64,000 bases of DNA from Herbaspirillum huttiense (GCF_004367745.1 NZ_CP037993.1:3100001-3164000); one strand, 5' to 3'; shown: positions 46,330-54,737, counted from the stretch's first letter. The notes: generated by a model not told the origin, from the letters alone. A program made the numbers and translations.

Positions 46330-46393
46330 GGCTTTGATGCTTTACTTTCCCCGGCGCAGCAACGCCGGACAGGGGCCCGTCAGGGCCGGCCCA

Positions 46394-47146
46394 TCAACCG
46401 AAGCGGCGATAGAAGAATCCGGTCAGCCCGCCCAGCGCCAGCCAGAACACGGCATTGGCCGCCGCCGTGGCGCGGATGAAGGCTTGTGCCAGCTCTTCGG
46501 GAGCCACGCTGCCATGCACTTCCGGCTGCGGTGCGCCGATGAAATGCGGAACCACCAGGAGCATGACGCCAGCCAGCTTCCACAGCCAGCCACGGGTGAA
46601 GACGAACAAGCCCAGGCTGGCCGCCGTCATGGCGGCGGTCATCACCCACCAGAGCTGGCGCGCCTGCAGCGGTGCGGCCAGGGTACCGGGGACTTCCGGC
46701 GGCAAGCCCAGCGAGGGCGCGACGAAAAACACGCCATAACCGGCCAGGCCCCACAGCAGACCGCTGCGCCAGCTGATCTGGCGTCCGCTCAGGGCAAAGG
46801 CCGCCACCAGCAGCAGGGCGAAACCGACCGCCATGCTGACGTTGGCCAGCACGGTGTAGCCGGTGCGCTCGGCGCCGTCAGCCGGCTCCCAGGCATTGGC
46901 GTCATGCGCGTGTTCGTGCTCATGTGCGTTCGCATGCGAGTGCTCGTGCGCAGCAGCCTGGGCAGCGGGTTCGTGGGCGTGGTCATCGGCCGCGGGGGCT
47001 GCCGATTCGCCGGCCTTTTCATATTCCTCGGCCTTGAGGATGATCTTTTCGACCTGGAATTGCTGCACGCCCGACAGCAGCACGCCTGATAAAGCGCCTG
47101 CCACCACCACAGCCGACGCCATGCGCCGGAATACGGTCCAGTTCAT
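46394..47146 (-). CDS. cbtA: predicted cobalt transporter subunit CbtA
   Basis: A 250-residue inner-membrane protein of the CbtA family with about five membrane segments. The first membrane segment (VVVAGALSGVLLSGVQQFQVEKIILKAEEYE) is diagnostic. A histidine-rich loop near residues 55-85 (HAHEPA... HEHSHANAHEHEHAHD) faces the periplasm and probably captures cobalt. The ATG at 47146 has GAGGAG ahead of it. It works with CbtB, encoded just upstream, and both are under the cobalamin riboswitch. Confidence 0.93.
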   Translation of the reverse strand: MNWTVFRRMASAVVVAGALSGVLLSGVQQFQVEKIILKAEEYEKAGESAAPAADDHAHEPAAQAAAHEHSHANAHEHEHAHDANAWEPADGAERTGYTVLANVSMAVGFALLLVAAFALSGRQISWRSGLLWGLAGYGVFFVAPSLGLPPEVPGTLAAPLQARQLWWVMTAAMTAASLGLFVFTRGWLWKLAGVMLLVVPHFIGAPQPEVHGSVAPEELAQAFIRATAAANAVFWLALGGLTGFFYRRFG

Positions 47147-47156
47147 CGTCCGCTCC

Positions 47157-47372
47157 TCAGTGGCAAGGGAAACCGGCCGAGTGGCGGCCATCGTGAGCGG
47201 CATTGTGCAGCTCGACCTTGGAGGCGAAGCCGGCGCCGTAGATCAGCGCCACACCCAGCGCGAAGGCCAGCAGCGAGGGCGCGATGCGGTCGCGCCAGAC
47301 CTGGCTGCCGGCGTGGCTGGAAGAGGAAGAATCAGCGGTGTGACGGGCGTCGAGACCGGAGGGAGTGGACAT
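47157..47372 (-). CDS. cbtB: predicted cobalt transporter subunit CbtB
   Basis: A 71-residue protein with one membrane helix (LLAFALGVALIYGAGFA) and the invariant CbtB C-terminus HNAAHDGRHSAGFPCH, whose His and Cys residues bind metal. AAGGAAA precedes the ATG. It is the first gene after the cobalamin riboswitch. Confidence 0.95.
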   Translation of the reverse strand: MSTPSGLDARHTADSSSSSHAGSQVWRDRIAPSLLAFALGVALIYGAGFASKVELHNAAHDGRHSAGFPCH

Positions 47373-47523
47373 GCGCTTTCCTTGGCAGGTGGATGAAACG
47401 AAGGAAGCCACACGGCGAGCGCCCAAGCACAATCCCGCCGTCGGCTGACGGCACCGGTTCACACCAGCGGGAAATGATGGAAGCTTTCCGCATGATCGCC
47501 CTCCGCGATGCATTCAAGAACTT

Positions 47524-47703
47524 GCCTCGGGCCGGTCTCCGGGCTGGCGAGGGGAAGCCTGGGCTTCGGGACAGGCGCCTTCCCATGCGCGGGGCACAGT
47601 GGCGTAGTGCGTGTCCTTCCTCGCTTACCGTTGCGGGGGCAGCGCCGGCTTTGGCCCGATGCTGTGGCACCGGCCGCACCGGCTTCCCGTTTCAATTCCA
47701 GGC
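47524..47703 (-). ncRNA. cobalamin riboswitch
   Basis: The minus strand carries the cobalamin aptamer core: GGGAAGCCGGTG (47688-47677), GCCGGCGCTGCCCCCGC (47650-47634) followed by AACGGTAAG, and the B12-box element GCCACTGTG (47603-47595). Paired arms enclose the core out to about 47524. It lies in the leader of cbtB, so B12 should shut down the cobalt-uptake and cobalamin-synthesis operon. Confidence 0.93.
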
Positions 47704-47745
47704 GCGGCTGCGCACAGGAATACCAGAAGCAATGCTAAGGGGCGA

Positions 47746-47774
47746 AGTATAAAGGCGGGGGCGGGCTTGGGCAA
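47746..47774 (-). promoter_or_regulatory. predicted promoter of the cobalamin operon
   Basis: On the minus strand TTGCCC (47774-47769) and TATACT (47751-47746) are 17 bp apart. Transcription would begin near 47739, about 35 nt before the riboswitch. Confidence 0.7.
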
Positions 47775-47810
47775 CCTGCATTGTCAGCCTGTACGGGGCT
47801 GGCGGCAACT

Positions 47811-48446
47811 TCAGCGGGGCAAGGCGGGTTGGAGCGGTAAGGAGGATGAGGGGGAAGCACTGGAGGAAGCAGCCGGCAGTTGCGGCAAGGCAGGCGAAGC
47901 CGCCAGCTTGTAATACAGGCTCATTTCCGCCCCCATGCGGGTGGGAATGCGCGCCACGTACACCGAGCGCTGGCCGGACCGGGGACCGTGCCCGTGCACT
48001 TCCATCAGGCACAGGTAGCGTTCCCCCAGGAAGCCCAGCACGGCAAACGAGGCCTTTTGCGGGCGGGACAGCGGGGGCGCGCGCTCCGGTGACAGGCCGA
48101 TGGCGCGGTCAAGGTAGCCGCGATGGGAATTGACGAACAGATAGTCACGTCCGGGGGGCTTGCCGCTGGCATAACCGATGCGCCACTGGCGATTGTCGCC
48201 ATCGGGCAGATACAGGCTGTAGGGAGATGCCGGGCCGCTTTCCATCACCTCGCCCCGCCCTGCGACCGGATCGATGCTGACCCGGCTGAGGGGAAAATGG
48301 TCTACGGCCAGGCAACTGGCCAGCACTTCTTCGGGCGGCGAAGGCGGACCGGGCAGCGCCGCCAGACAGACGAACAGCAGGACCAAGGGCAGGCAGCGCA
48401 GCGCGCTCTTCTTCCAGGGAGAGGCATGGGCAAGGAAGCAAATCAT
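47811..48446 (-). CDS. exported protein of unknown function
   Basis: The product has 211 residues and an N-terminal signal peptide or anchor (CLPLVLLFVCLAALPG after a Lys-rich start). The rest is a single apparent domain (VDHFPLSRVSIDPVAGRGEVMESG, WRIGYASGKPPGRDYLFVNSHRGYLDRAIGL) with a Ser/Ala/Pro tail. I do not recognise the family. The start at 48446 is well supported by AAGGAG. It is upstream of, and in the same direction as, the cobalamin operon, but a separate promoter follows it. Function unknown. Confidence 0.65.
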   Translation of the reverse strand: MICFLAHASPWKKSALRCLPLVLLFVCLAALPGPPSPPEEVLASCLAVDHFPLSRVSIDPVAGRGEVMESGPASPYSLYLPDGDNRQWRIGYASGKPPGRDYLFVNSHRGYLDRAIGLSPERAPPLSRPQKASFAVLGFLGERYLCLMEVHGHGPRSGQRSVYVARIPTRMGAEMSLYYKLAASPALPQLPAASSSASPSSSLPLQPALPR

Positions 48447-48513
48447 TGACAGCTCCTTCAACAGACGGCGGATCAGATCGGCTGCAGCAGAAACACAACC
48501 GGCCACCATGGTT

Positions 48514-48576
48514 GCAGAAGGGCAATGCCATGGATATCAGAAAACTCTCAATGAGCAGGAACAAGTCACTTGCCAT
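48514..48576 (-). repeat. peptide-coding element A (DLFLLIESFLISMAL)
   Basis: The minus-strand frame from ATG 48576 reads SDLFLLIESFLISMALPFC. It matches element B at 49418-49474 in about two thirds of bases, with several differences at silent third positions. It lies about 70-130 bp upstream of the 211-residue gene. Confidence 0.4.
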
Positions 48577-48643
48577 GGACGGCGTGCGCCCTGTTGTGCG
48601 CCCGGTGCCGATACCGGCGCGCCGATGTCGCCTCGCGACGGCC

Positions 48644-49339
48644 TCAGCGCGGCCCGGCGACCATCTCGGCAAGAAAATCGAGGGCGACGAAGTGCCATTG
48701 CGCCGATTCGGCGTCATACAGCGCGATCTGGTTGATTTCCCGGCCCGGTTCGGTGCGGCCCGGGATGCGCTCCATGGCCCGTTCGGCATGCCAGTGGCGC
48801 TGCTGCGGGTTCAGTTGTTCCAGCCGGGCCGCTGTCTCCGCATGGGCGTAGAGACCGGCGCACTCCCATAGCCGGGCGTGGCATTCGAGATCGGCCAGCC
48901 CGATGTCCAGCGGGATGCTGTCGATGCTCGCCGACACCTGCGCCACCCGCGCCGACGACAGCCGCACCGGATCGCCCTGCGCGCGCACGGCGATGCGGCC
49001 ATCGTGCGCGCCCCATGCCAGATGCAGGCAGTACGGCAAGTGGCCCTGATGACGCGCCACCAGTTCATCGGGGGAAAAGGACGCCACCGGCAGTACCTGG
49101 TAATCCTCCACGTCCAGACCCAGCCAGAGCGCATCGAGATGCGCATCAAAGGGAGACAGGTAGAGCACCATGGCCTGCGCACCGGCAGCCGTCCCGGCCT
49201 TGACCGGCTCGCACAGCACCCGGGCGGTGCTGCTGCCGCTTGGCTGCAGGCGTACCAGCACATGCAGGGGAAGCGCCGCCAGCACGGTGTGGCGGCGGCC
49301 AGCGGGAAAACCCATGGATTGCGGAGGATAGGGATACAA
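48644..49339 (-). CDS. protein of unknown function with TTG start
   Basis: A 231-residue protein that I do not recognise. The start is placed at TTG 49339 because AGGAGT stands six bases before it and no ATG has a comparable site; the next in-frame ATG is at 49315. It has no membrane segment or signal. Segments such as VLYLSPFDAHLDALWLGLDVEDYQVLPVASFSPDELV suggest a globular cytosolic domain. It is followed by the 211-residue exported protein in the same direction, about 200 bp downstream. Confidence 0.6.
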   Translation of the reverse strand: MYPYPPQSMGFPAGRRHTVLAALPLHVLVRLQPSGSSTARVLCEPVKAGTAAGAQAMVLYLSPFDAHLDALWLGLDVEDYQVLPVASFSPDELVARHQGHLPYCLHLAWGAHDGRIAVRAQGDPVRLSSARVAQVSASIDSIPLDIGLADLECHARLWECAGLYAHAETAARLEQLNPQQRHWHAERAMERIPGRTEPGREINQIALYDAESAQWHFVALDFLAEMVAGPR

Positions 49340-49713
49340 GGTGCCACTCCTGACAAGGACGGCGGAGGAGGCAGTCCTGCTCAATTCATCTGCGGTCTCC
49401 GCAAAAAGCAGATGCTTTCACAAATGCAAAGCGGCTTGAACGAGAAAAGTCTCAATCAACACGAAAGAATCGCAGGCGGGATGGAACACTGCAGCGGTGT
49501 CGGTGAGGGCCGAAATCACGGCGGTTTCGGGGCGATATGAAAGAAAAGGACAGTGCGCAGTCGCAATGGCCGCGCAACGGCAGGTTGCACGCTCAATAGC
49601 TGGCAAGAGATGAACGAAAAAGCAAAAAGCAAGGTCGCGACCGGCGGCAGGAAGCGTACCGGAGAACGGCGCGCCTGCCTCGCAAGCGCTGTCTGCCGCT
49701 CTGCAACAGTTAC
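49340..49713. other. 374-bp region with peptide element B and overlapping hairpins
   Basis: No full gene is supported. It contains element B (49418-49474) and, at 49387-49414, two mutually exclusive inverted repeats: CATCTGC/GCAGATG and TGCGG/CCGCA, which share bases. These lie in the leader of the TTG-initiated gene. Confidence 0.45.
49418..49474 (-). repeat. peptide-coding element B (DSFVLIETFLVQAAL)
   Basis: The minus-strand frame ends at TGA 49418-49420 and reads CDSFVLIETFLVQAALHL. It aligns without gaps to element A, and lies about 80-135 bp upstream of the 231-residue gene, the same relative place as A. Confidence 0.4.
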
Positions 49714-49860
49714 CTACATACGCAAAGGCTTGTCGGAAGGCCGGGGATTGTCGGGCGGATCTTGCACCGGCACCGGCTCATCATCGGGCAGTGCCGGCGG
49801 CGGCAGGTTGGGCTCGTTGACCGGCGGGGTTTCTTGCGGGGTGTGCAGGGAATGGTACAA
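49714..49860 (-). CDS. small proline-rich peptide, paralogue of its upstream neighbour
   Basis: A 48-residue frame begins at TTG 49860, five bases after a perfect AGGAGG. The product (MYHSLHTPQETPPVNEPNLP...) is rich in Pro, Asp and Glu and aligns with the C-terminal 34 residues of the upstream frame (MHKPQDTPPVEVPPLDP...). A longer frame from TTG 49914 has no ribosome site. It is probably disordered and its function is unknown. The duplication and ribosome site are the evidence that it is translated. Confidence 0.55.
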   Translation of the reverse strand: MYHSLHTPQETPPVNEPNLPPPALPDDEPVPVQDPPDNPRPSDKPLRM

Positions 49861-49910
49861 ACAGACCTCCTCGGGCAGGGCAATCCTGTTGACGAATCCG
49901 GCAAGCGAGC

Positions 49911-50291
49911 TCAACGCTGGCCGGCCATCGGGTTCTGATGGGGAATCGGGTCCTGGGGCGGCGTCGGATCCAGCGGCGGAACCTCGACTGGCGGGGTGTC
50001 TTGGGGCTTGTGCATGGTGTTCTCCTCTGAGGGTAAAGGGGTAGTGTGGTCGCCGGGCCGTGCCGGCAGCATGGGCAGCAAGCCATCATCGGCATTGGCC
50101 AGCGGGTCTTCAGTGCCGTCGGGCTCAACGACATGGCCGGGATCGGCCACGATGTGATCCGGCGCGGGTGCGCCTGACGGCGCAGGCGGCGTGCCGGGTG
50201 GACGCAGCAGTGCGGCTGCCGGGGTTTCCGGTGGTCGCGCGCCCTGCGCTGCAGCGGACTCTGCAGCGAGATCCGGACGAGGCAGGTTCAT
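49911..50291 (-). CDS. proline-rich protein with a strong internal start
   Basis: The full frame (126 residues, start ATG 50291 after AGGAGG) is Pro/Ala/Asp-rich with no recognisable domain. Inside it, ATG 50015 has AGAGGAG at ideal spacing and would yield a separate 34-residue peptide (MHKPQDTPPVEVPPLDP...). That peptide is paralogous to the next frame downstream. Both products may be made, or only the short one. I cannot assign a function; the composition suggests disordered peptides. Confidence 0.55.
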   Translation of the reverse strand: MNLPRPDLAAESAAAQGARPPETPAAALLRPPGTPPAPSGAPAPDHIVADPGHVVEPDGTEDPLANADDGLLPMLPARPGDHTTPLPSEENTMHKPQDTPPVEVPPLDPTPPQDPIPHQNPMAGQR

Positions 50292-50390
50292 GGCGGTCCT
50301 CCTGACAAGGTGACAAACAATACTTCATCTTACGAAGCCCCTGCCCTGCCCTCAGCCAGACATCGGCCCATTCGCCTGTAGGAAGGCCGG

Positions 50391-50429
50391 AAAAGAAAAC
50401 GCCGCCAACCCCAAAGGGCTAGCGGCGTT
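50391..50429 (-). terminator. intrinsic terminator of pgm
   Basis: On the minus strand AACGCCGC (50429-50422) pairs with GCGGCGTT (50405-50398) and the T-rich TTCTTTT follows, about 30 bp after the pgm stop. Confidence 0.85.
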
Positions 50430-50461
50430 ATCGGCGTGCGCAATGCAGGACGTCAGCGCAT

Positions 50462-52111
50462 TCAGCTGGCCTTGAGCGCGCGCGTCACGATTTCTTGCGC
50501 TTCGGCGAAGATGCGGTCCAGATGCGCCTGGTCGCGGAAGCTCTCGCCATAGATCTTGTAGATGCTCTCGGTGCCGGAAGGACGGGCCGCGAACCAGCCA
50601 TTGTCGGTGACGATCTTCAGGCCGCCGAAGGGCTTGCCGTTGGCCGGTGCGGTCGTCATCACCTCGCGGATGGTCTCGCCGGCCAGCTCGGTCGACGTCA
50701 CATCCTGCGGCGACAGTTTGGACAGGCGCGCCTTCTGCTCCGGCGTGGCGGCGGCTTCCTTGCGGCCATTGACGGGCGCACCCAGCTGGCGGGTCAGGTC
50801 CTGGTAGATCTGGCCGGGATCATTGCCGGTGCGGGCGGTCATCTCGGCGGCCAGCAAGGCGGCGGTGATGCCGTCCTTGTCGGTGCTCCAGGGCTGGCCA
50901 TCGAAACGTACGAAGGAGGCACCGGCGCTTTCCTCGCAACCGAAGCCCAGGCTGCCGTCGTACAGGCCATCGACGAACCACTTGAAACCGACCGGCATCT
51001 CCAGCAGCTTGCGGCCCAGGTGATCGGCCACGCGATTGATCATCTGGCTCGACACCAGGGTCTTGCCCACGGCCGCATCGGCACGCCAGGCCGGACGATG
51101 GCGGAACAGGTAATACACCGCCACCGACAGGTAGTCGTTGGCCGGCAGCAGGCCGGTGCTTTTGGCGACGATGCCGTGGCGGTCATGGTCGGTATCGCAG
51201 GCCATGGCGACGTCAAAACGGTCCTTCAGGGCGATCAGCTCGCTCATGGCATAGGGCGAGGACGGATCCATGCGGATCTGCGCATCCCAGTCCAGCGGCA
51301 CGAAGCGGAAGCTGGCATCGACATCGGTGTTGACCACTTCCAGGTTGAGCTTGTAGCGATCGGCGATGGCCGACCAGTAATGCAGGCCGGCACCGCCCAG
51401 CGGATCCACCCCGATCTTGACGTTGGCCGCCGAGATGGCACCCAGGTCGATGATGTTGGGCAGGTCGCCCACGTAGTTGTCGAGATAGTCGTAGCGGCGC
51501 GTGGTCTCGGCCTTCAGGGCCTTCTCGAAGCTGATGCGGCGCACGCCTTCCAGCTTCTGCTCCAGATAAGCATTGGCGCGCTTCTCGATCCAGCTGGTGA
51601 CGTTGGAATCCGAGGGACCGCCATTGGGCATGTTGTACTTGAAACCGCCATTGTCCGGCGGGTTGTGCGAGGGCGTGACCACGATGCCATCGGCCAGCTT
51701 GTCACGGTGCACGCGGTTGTGCGTGAGGATCGCGTGCGAGACGGCTGGCGTGGGCGCATAGGGGCTGCCCTCGGCCAGCATGGTCACCACTTCGTTGGCG
51801 GCCAGCACTTCCAGCGCGCTGTGCCAGGCCGGTTCCGACAGGGCGTGGGTATCGATGCCCAGGAACAGCGGTCCCTTGAAACCCTGCTCCTTACGGTAGT
51901 CGCAGATGGCCTGGGTGATGGCCAGCACATGCCATTCATTGAAGCTGTGCAGATTGGCATTGCCGCGATGGCCGGAGGTACCGAAAGCCACACGGTGGCT
52001 GGCTTCGGCCACATCAGGACGCAGGCTGTAGTAGTTCGACAGCAGCACCGGCAGGTTCACCAGGGCTGAGGGTGCGGCACGCTTGCCGGCGAGGGGATTG
52101 ACGCTACTCAT
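50462..52111 (-). CDS. pgm: phosphoglucomutase (alpha-D-glucose phosphate-specific)
   Basis: This 549-residue enzyme interconverts glucose-1-phosphate and glucose-6-phosphate. It aligns along its length with E. coli Pgm: RVAFGTSGHRGNANLHSFNE, the phosphoserine loop VVTPSHNPPDNGG, the metal loop CDTDHDRHGIV, GFGCEESAGASF and the phosphate-binding NGWFAARPSGTE. The ATG at 52111 (MSSVNPLAG) is preferred although its ribosome site is weak; a longer frame adds 80 unrelated residues. With galU nearby it supplies UDP-glucose. Confidence 0.96.
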   Translation of the reverse strand: MSSVNPLAGKRAAPSALVNLPVLLSNYYSLRPDVAEASHRVAFGTSGHRGNANLHSFNEWHVLAITQAICDYRKEQGFKGPLFLGIDTHALSEPAWHSALEVLAANEVVTMLAEGSPYAPTPAVSHAILTHNRVHRDKLADGIVVTPSHNPPDNGGFKYNMPNGGPSDSNVTSWIEKRANAYLEQKLEGVRRISFEKALKAETTRRYDYLDNYVGDLPNIIDLGAISAANVKIGVDPLGGAGLHYWSAIADRYKLNLEVVNTDVDASFRFVPLDWDAQIRMDPSSPYAMSELIALKDRFDVAMACDTDHDRHGIVAKSTGLLPANDYLSVAVYYLFRHRPAWRADAAVGKTLVSSQMINRVADHLGRKLLEMPVGFKWFVDGLYDGSLGFGCEESAGASFVRFDGQPWSTDKDGITAALLAAEMTARTGNDPGQIYQDLTRQLGAPVNGRKEAAATPEQKARLSKLSPQDVTSTELAGETIREVMTTAPANGKPFGGLKIVTDNGWFAARPSGTESIYKIYGESFRDQAHLDRIFAEAQEIVTRALKAS

Positions 52112-52425
52112 AGGTTTGTTCTGGATGAATGGATATCTGAGGAAACGAGGTGGCACGGCCACTTCGCTACTTGATCTTTTTTCAACGTCCCGGACATTGT
52201 AACGCCAGGATGGCGCGCTGCAGCATCGATATGAAGATTCTTGCAGAAAGCTTGCCACGAGGCACTGTTCACGGGGCTTTGCGGGCCACGGCGATGCGCG
52301 GGGGCCGCTGACGCATGAAGCTTCTTGCCGAAAAGCAAAACGCGTCCGGGCCAAGGCACGGACGCATTCGGTCAGGGCAGAAACACCGGCCGCGCCCCTT
52401 CAGGCGTGGCCGCGTGCAGGCCTGG
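52112..52425. other. 314-bp upstream region of pgm
   Basis: It holds the pgm leader (a TACAAT -10-like hexamer on the minus strand near 52197-52202, without a clear -35) and the terminator of the GlsB-type gene. No gene is seen. Confidence 0.4.
52331..52365 (-). terminator. intrinsic terminator of the GlsB-type gene
   Basis: On the minus strand GCGTCCG and CGGACGC (52365-52359 and 52348-52342) form a stem followed by a TTTTGCTTTT tail. Confidence 0.75.
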
Positions 52426-52677
52426 TCAGGCTCGCCGGAAGGCGCGCACGATCACCAGCAGCACGATCGCACCCAGCGTAGCGGTGACGATGGAGGCCAG
52501 GATGCCGCCACCCACGGCGATGCCCAGCAGCCCGGCCAGCCAGCCACCGATGACGGCACCGACGATACCGATGAGGATGTCAGCCAGCAGACCGAAGCCG
52601 CCACCCTTGACCAGCACACCGGCCAGCCAGCCGGCAACGGCACCAATGATCAGCCATGCGATGAGTCCGTGTTCCAT
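52426..52677 (-). CDS. GlsB/YeaQ/YmgE-family stress membrane protein
   Basis: An 83-residue, very hydrophobic protein with three membrane helices and the Gly-rich pattern of the transglycosylase-associated family (IAWLIIGAVAGWLAGVLVKGGGFGLLADILIGIVGAVIGGWLAG). The ATG at 52677 has AAAGGGAA ahead of it. These inner-membrane proteins respond to envelope or general stress; their biochemical role is not established. It has its own terminator. Confidence 0.93.
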   Translation of the reverse strand: MEHGLIAWLIIGAVAGWLAGVLVKGGGFGLLADILIGIVGAVIGGWLAGLLGIAVGGGILASIVTATLGAIVLLVIVRAFRRA

Positions 52678-53101
52678 GATGTTCCCTTTCAATCGTTCTG
52701 TCGTTCTTGGGTTGATGTCGGAAACCGTGCAATGCAGGGGCTTCCTCTTGCTTCCACTTCTCTGCAAGCGCTCTGCGCAACAGATGAGGTGATGATAGAA
52801 AAGCGCGCGTCGCCAAGGTATCGGACAGCGGCCCATTTCCTTGTAGGACAAGCCCGGCATGTGGCGCTGTTGAGCCGATCAGTACCAAGCCGCGCTGGTT
52901 TGCGGCGCGCAAAGCGGTCATGGCCGCGCCTTCCTCTTTTCCTACATCGCAAAAGGCGGCATTCCTATAGAGAGGAAGCGCGAGTTTTTTTACTCTTGCT
53001 GCACATAAGCGCAGTGCAGCATCGAACACAGCCTCCATGGCTTGCCGCCGCGCCTGACCAATACCGCATTCGCCAGCCCGATTTCCAAGAGAGCCGCCAT
53101 C
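52678..53101. other. 424-bp divergent intergenic region
   Basis: It lies between the GlsB-type gene and the 135-residue gene. I see no convincing ORF. A T-tract at 52984-52992 and AT-rich stretches nearby may belong to promoters, but none is clear enough to place. Confidence 0.35.
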
Positions 53102-53509
53102 ATGTCCGCCACCGAAACCAGTGCCCGTCCGTCCCCCGTCTTTGCCAATGCCTTCGCGCTGAACACCTTCGGCACTGCACCGCAGGCCGCCGAGGGCGCT
53201 GATTTCGTCGAACACTATGCCCGCTACGCCCGCGAATCGGCCGAGATGCTGCATCAGATTTCGATGAAGGCCCCACAGCTGGCTTCGGTGCTGGACCAAC
53301 TCAACGAAGGCAGCCTGCCGCAGCGCATCGCGCTGGTCGATGAGCAGGCAGCTGCCGCTGTACCGGCAACGCGCCGTCAGCCGCGCGCTTCCCTTCTGGA
53401 GACTGCGGCGCATGCATTGAGCCACGCCTTCCCCGCCGTCGCGCCCCTGTTTCAGGGATGCCGCGCGTTTTTGCAAATGAAGATGATCAAGAACAACAGA
53501 CAGGCGTGA
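53102..53509 (+). CDS. small helical protein of unknown function
   Basis: The product has 135 residues, is mostly helical by composition, and has repeated Ala/Glu/Gln ([34 protein letters not shown]). It has no signal or membrane segment. It faintly recalls phasins, but I would not assign it. The start at 53102 follows AAGAGAG; a longer frame to 53042 is possible. It lies 80 bp upstream of galU and could share its transcript. Confidence 0.55.
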   Translation: MSATETSARPSPVFANAFALNTFGTAPQAAEGADFVEHYARYARESAEMLHQISMKAPQLASVLDQLNEGSLPQRIALVDEQAAAAVPATRRQPRASLLETAAHALSHAFPAVAPLFQGCRAFLQMKMIKNNRQA

Positions 53510-53588
53510 GGAGGCGCGAGTCGCTAGCAAGCCTGCATTGTGTGCCTTTGGGTGTCACGCCCTTCACTCAACCAAAACTGGACTTACC

Positions 53589-54602
53589 ATGAAAAAAATC
53601 ACCAAAGCCGTTTTCCCCGTCGCTGGCCTCGGCAGCCGCTTCCTTCCCGCCACCAAGGCACAGCCCAAGGAAATGCTGCCCATCGTCGACAAGCCGCTGA
53701 TCCAGTACGCCGTTGAAGAAGCGGTGGAAGCGGGCATTACCGAAATGATCTTCATCACCGGCCGCAACAAGCGCGCCATCGAAGACCACTTCGACAAGGC
53801 CTATGAGCTGGAATCCGAACTGGAAGCCGCCGGCAAGGTGAAGCTGCTGGAAACCATCCGCAACGTCATTCCCAAGCACATCAACTGCGTCTACGTGCGC
53901 CAGGCCGAGCCGCTGGGCCTGGGCCACGCCGTGCTGCTGGCCAAGCCGCTGGTGGGTGACGAGCCCTTCGCCGTGCTGCTGGCTGACGATTTCATGGATG
54001 CCGCTCCCGGCCAGAAAAACGTGATGGCGCAAATGACCGAACTGTACGAGCGCGAAGGCAAGAGCCTGCTGGCCGTGCAGGACGTACCGCGTCCGGAAAC
54101 CCGCCAATACGGCATCGTCAGCGGCACTGCACACGGCGAGCGTACCGAGCTGCTGAGCGGCATCGTCGAAAAGCCGTCGCCGGAAGACGCACCGTCGACC
54201 CTCGCCGTCGTGGGCCGCTATGTGCTGACCCCGGCCATCTTCGAGCGCCTGGAAAACATCGGCACCGGTGCCGGTGGCGAAATCCAGCTGACCGATGCCA
54301 TCTCTGCCCTGCTGGAACAGGAACAGATCCTGGCCTATCGCTACGAAGGCCAGCGTTTCGACTGCGGCTCCAAGCTGGGCTACCTGAAGGCAGCCGTCGC
54401 CATGGGCTTCAAGCACAAGGAAGTCGGCTCCGGCTTCGCCCAGTTCCTGCAGGAATTCACCAGCCAGAACGATCTGGCGCAGGCCGCCCAGCCCAAGGGC
54501 CCGGCCACCGTGACCCCACTGAAGACTGCTGCCGGCAACCAGCCTGGCAGCACACCGGTCTCCAGCGATAAATTGCCAGCCGTCGCCAACAGCATCATGT
54601 AA
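53589..54602 (+). CDS. galU: UTP-glucose-1-phosphate uridylyltransferase
   Basis: This 337-residue GalU makes UDP-glucose for polysaccharide and glycolipid synthesis. The nucleotide-binding motif [38 protein letters not shown] opens the protein, with [23 protein letters not shown] and [13 protein letters not shown] following. The catalytic domain ends near residue 290; about 45 residues of Ala/Pro/Thr-rich tail extend beyond the usual length. The weak ribosome site (GGACTTACC) is notable for a housekeeping gene. A strong terminator follows. Confidence 0.96.
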   Translation: MKKITKAVFPVAGLGSRFLPATKAQPKEMLPIVDKPLIQYAVEEAVEAGITEMIFITGRNKRAIEDHFDKAYELESELEAAGKVKLLETIRNVIPKHINCVYVRQAEPLGLGHAVLLAKPLVGDEPFAVLLADDFMDAAPGQKNVMAQMTELYEREGKSLLAVQDVPRPETRQYGIVSGTAHGERTELLSGIVEKPSPEDAPSTLAVVGRYVLTPAIFERLENIGTGAGGEIQLTDAISALLEQEQILAYRYEGQRFDCGSKLGYLKAAVAMGFKHKEVGSGFAQFLQEFTSQNDLAQAAQPKGPATVTPLKTAAGNQPGSTPVSSDKLPAVANSIM

Positions 54603-54628
54603 GTCCCCGGTAGAGAGCGTTGTTGATT

Positions 54629-54663
54629 GCAGTCCGTCCGCAAGGCCGGGCTGCTTTTTTTTG
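54629..54663 (+). terminator. intrinsic terminator of galU
   Basis: GCAGTCCG (54629-54636) pairs with CGGGCTGC (54647-54654), with one G-T pair, and eight T residues follow. Confidence 0.9.
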
Positions 54664-54737
54664 TGGCTTTGCGCTTCGTATAAATTGTTTTGACCTTTGT
54701 CACAGAGTTTTAACCTGGACTTGCTAGCATCGCGGCC

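Noticed and set aside
48145-48789. A 214-codon minus-strand frame containing peptide element A
   Set aside because: It overlaps two better-supported genes in other frames and is Arg/Ser-rich. Only the short segment resembling element B was kept as a repeat.
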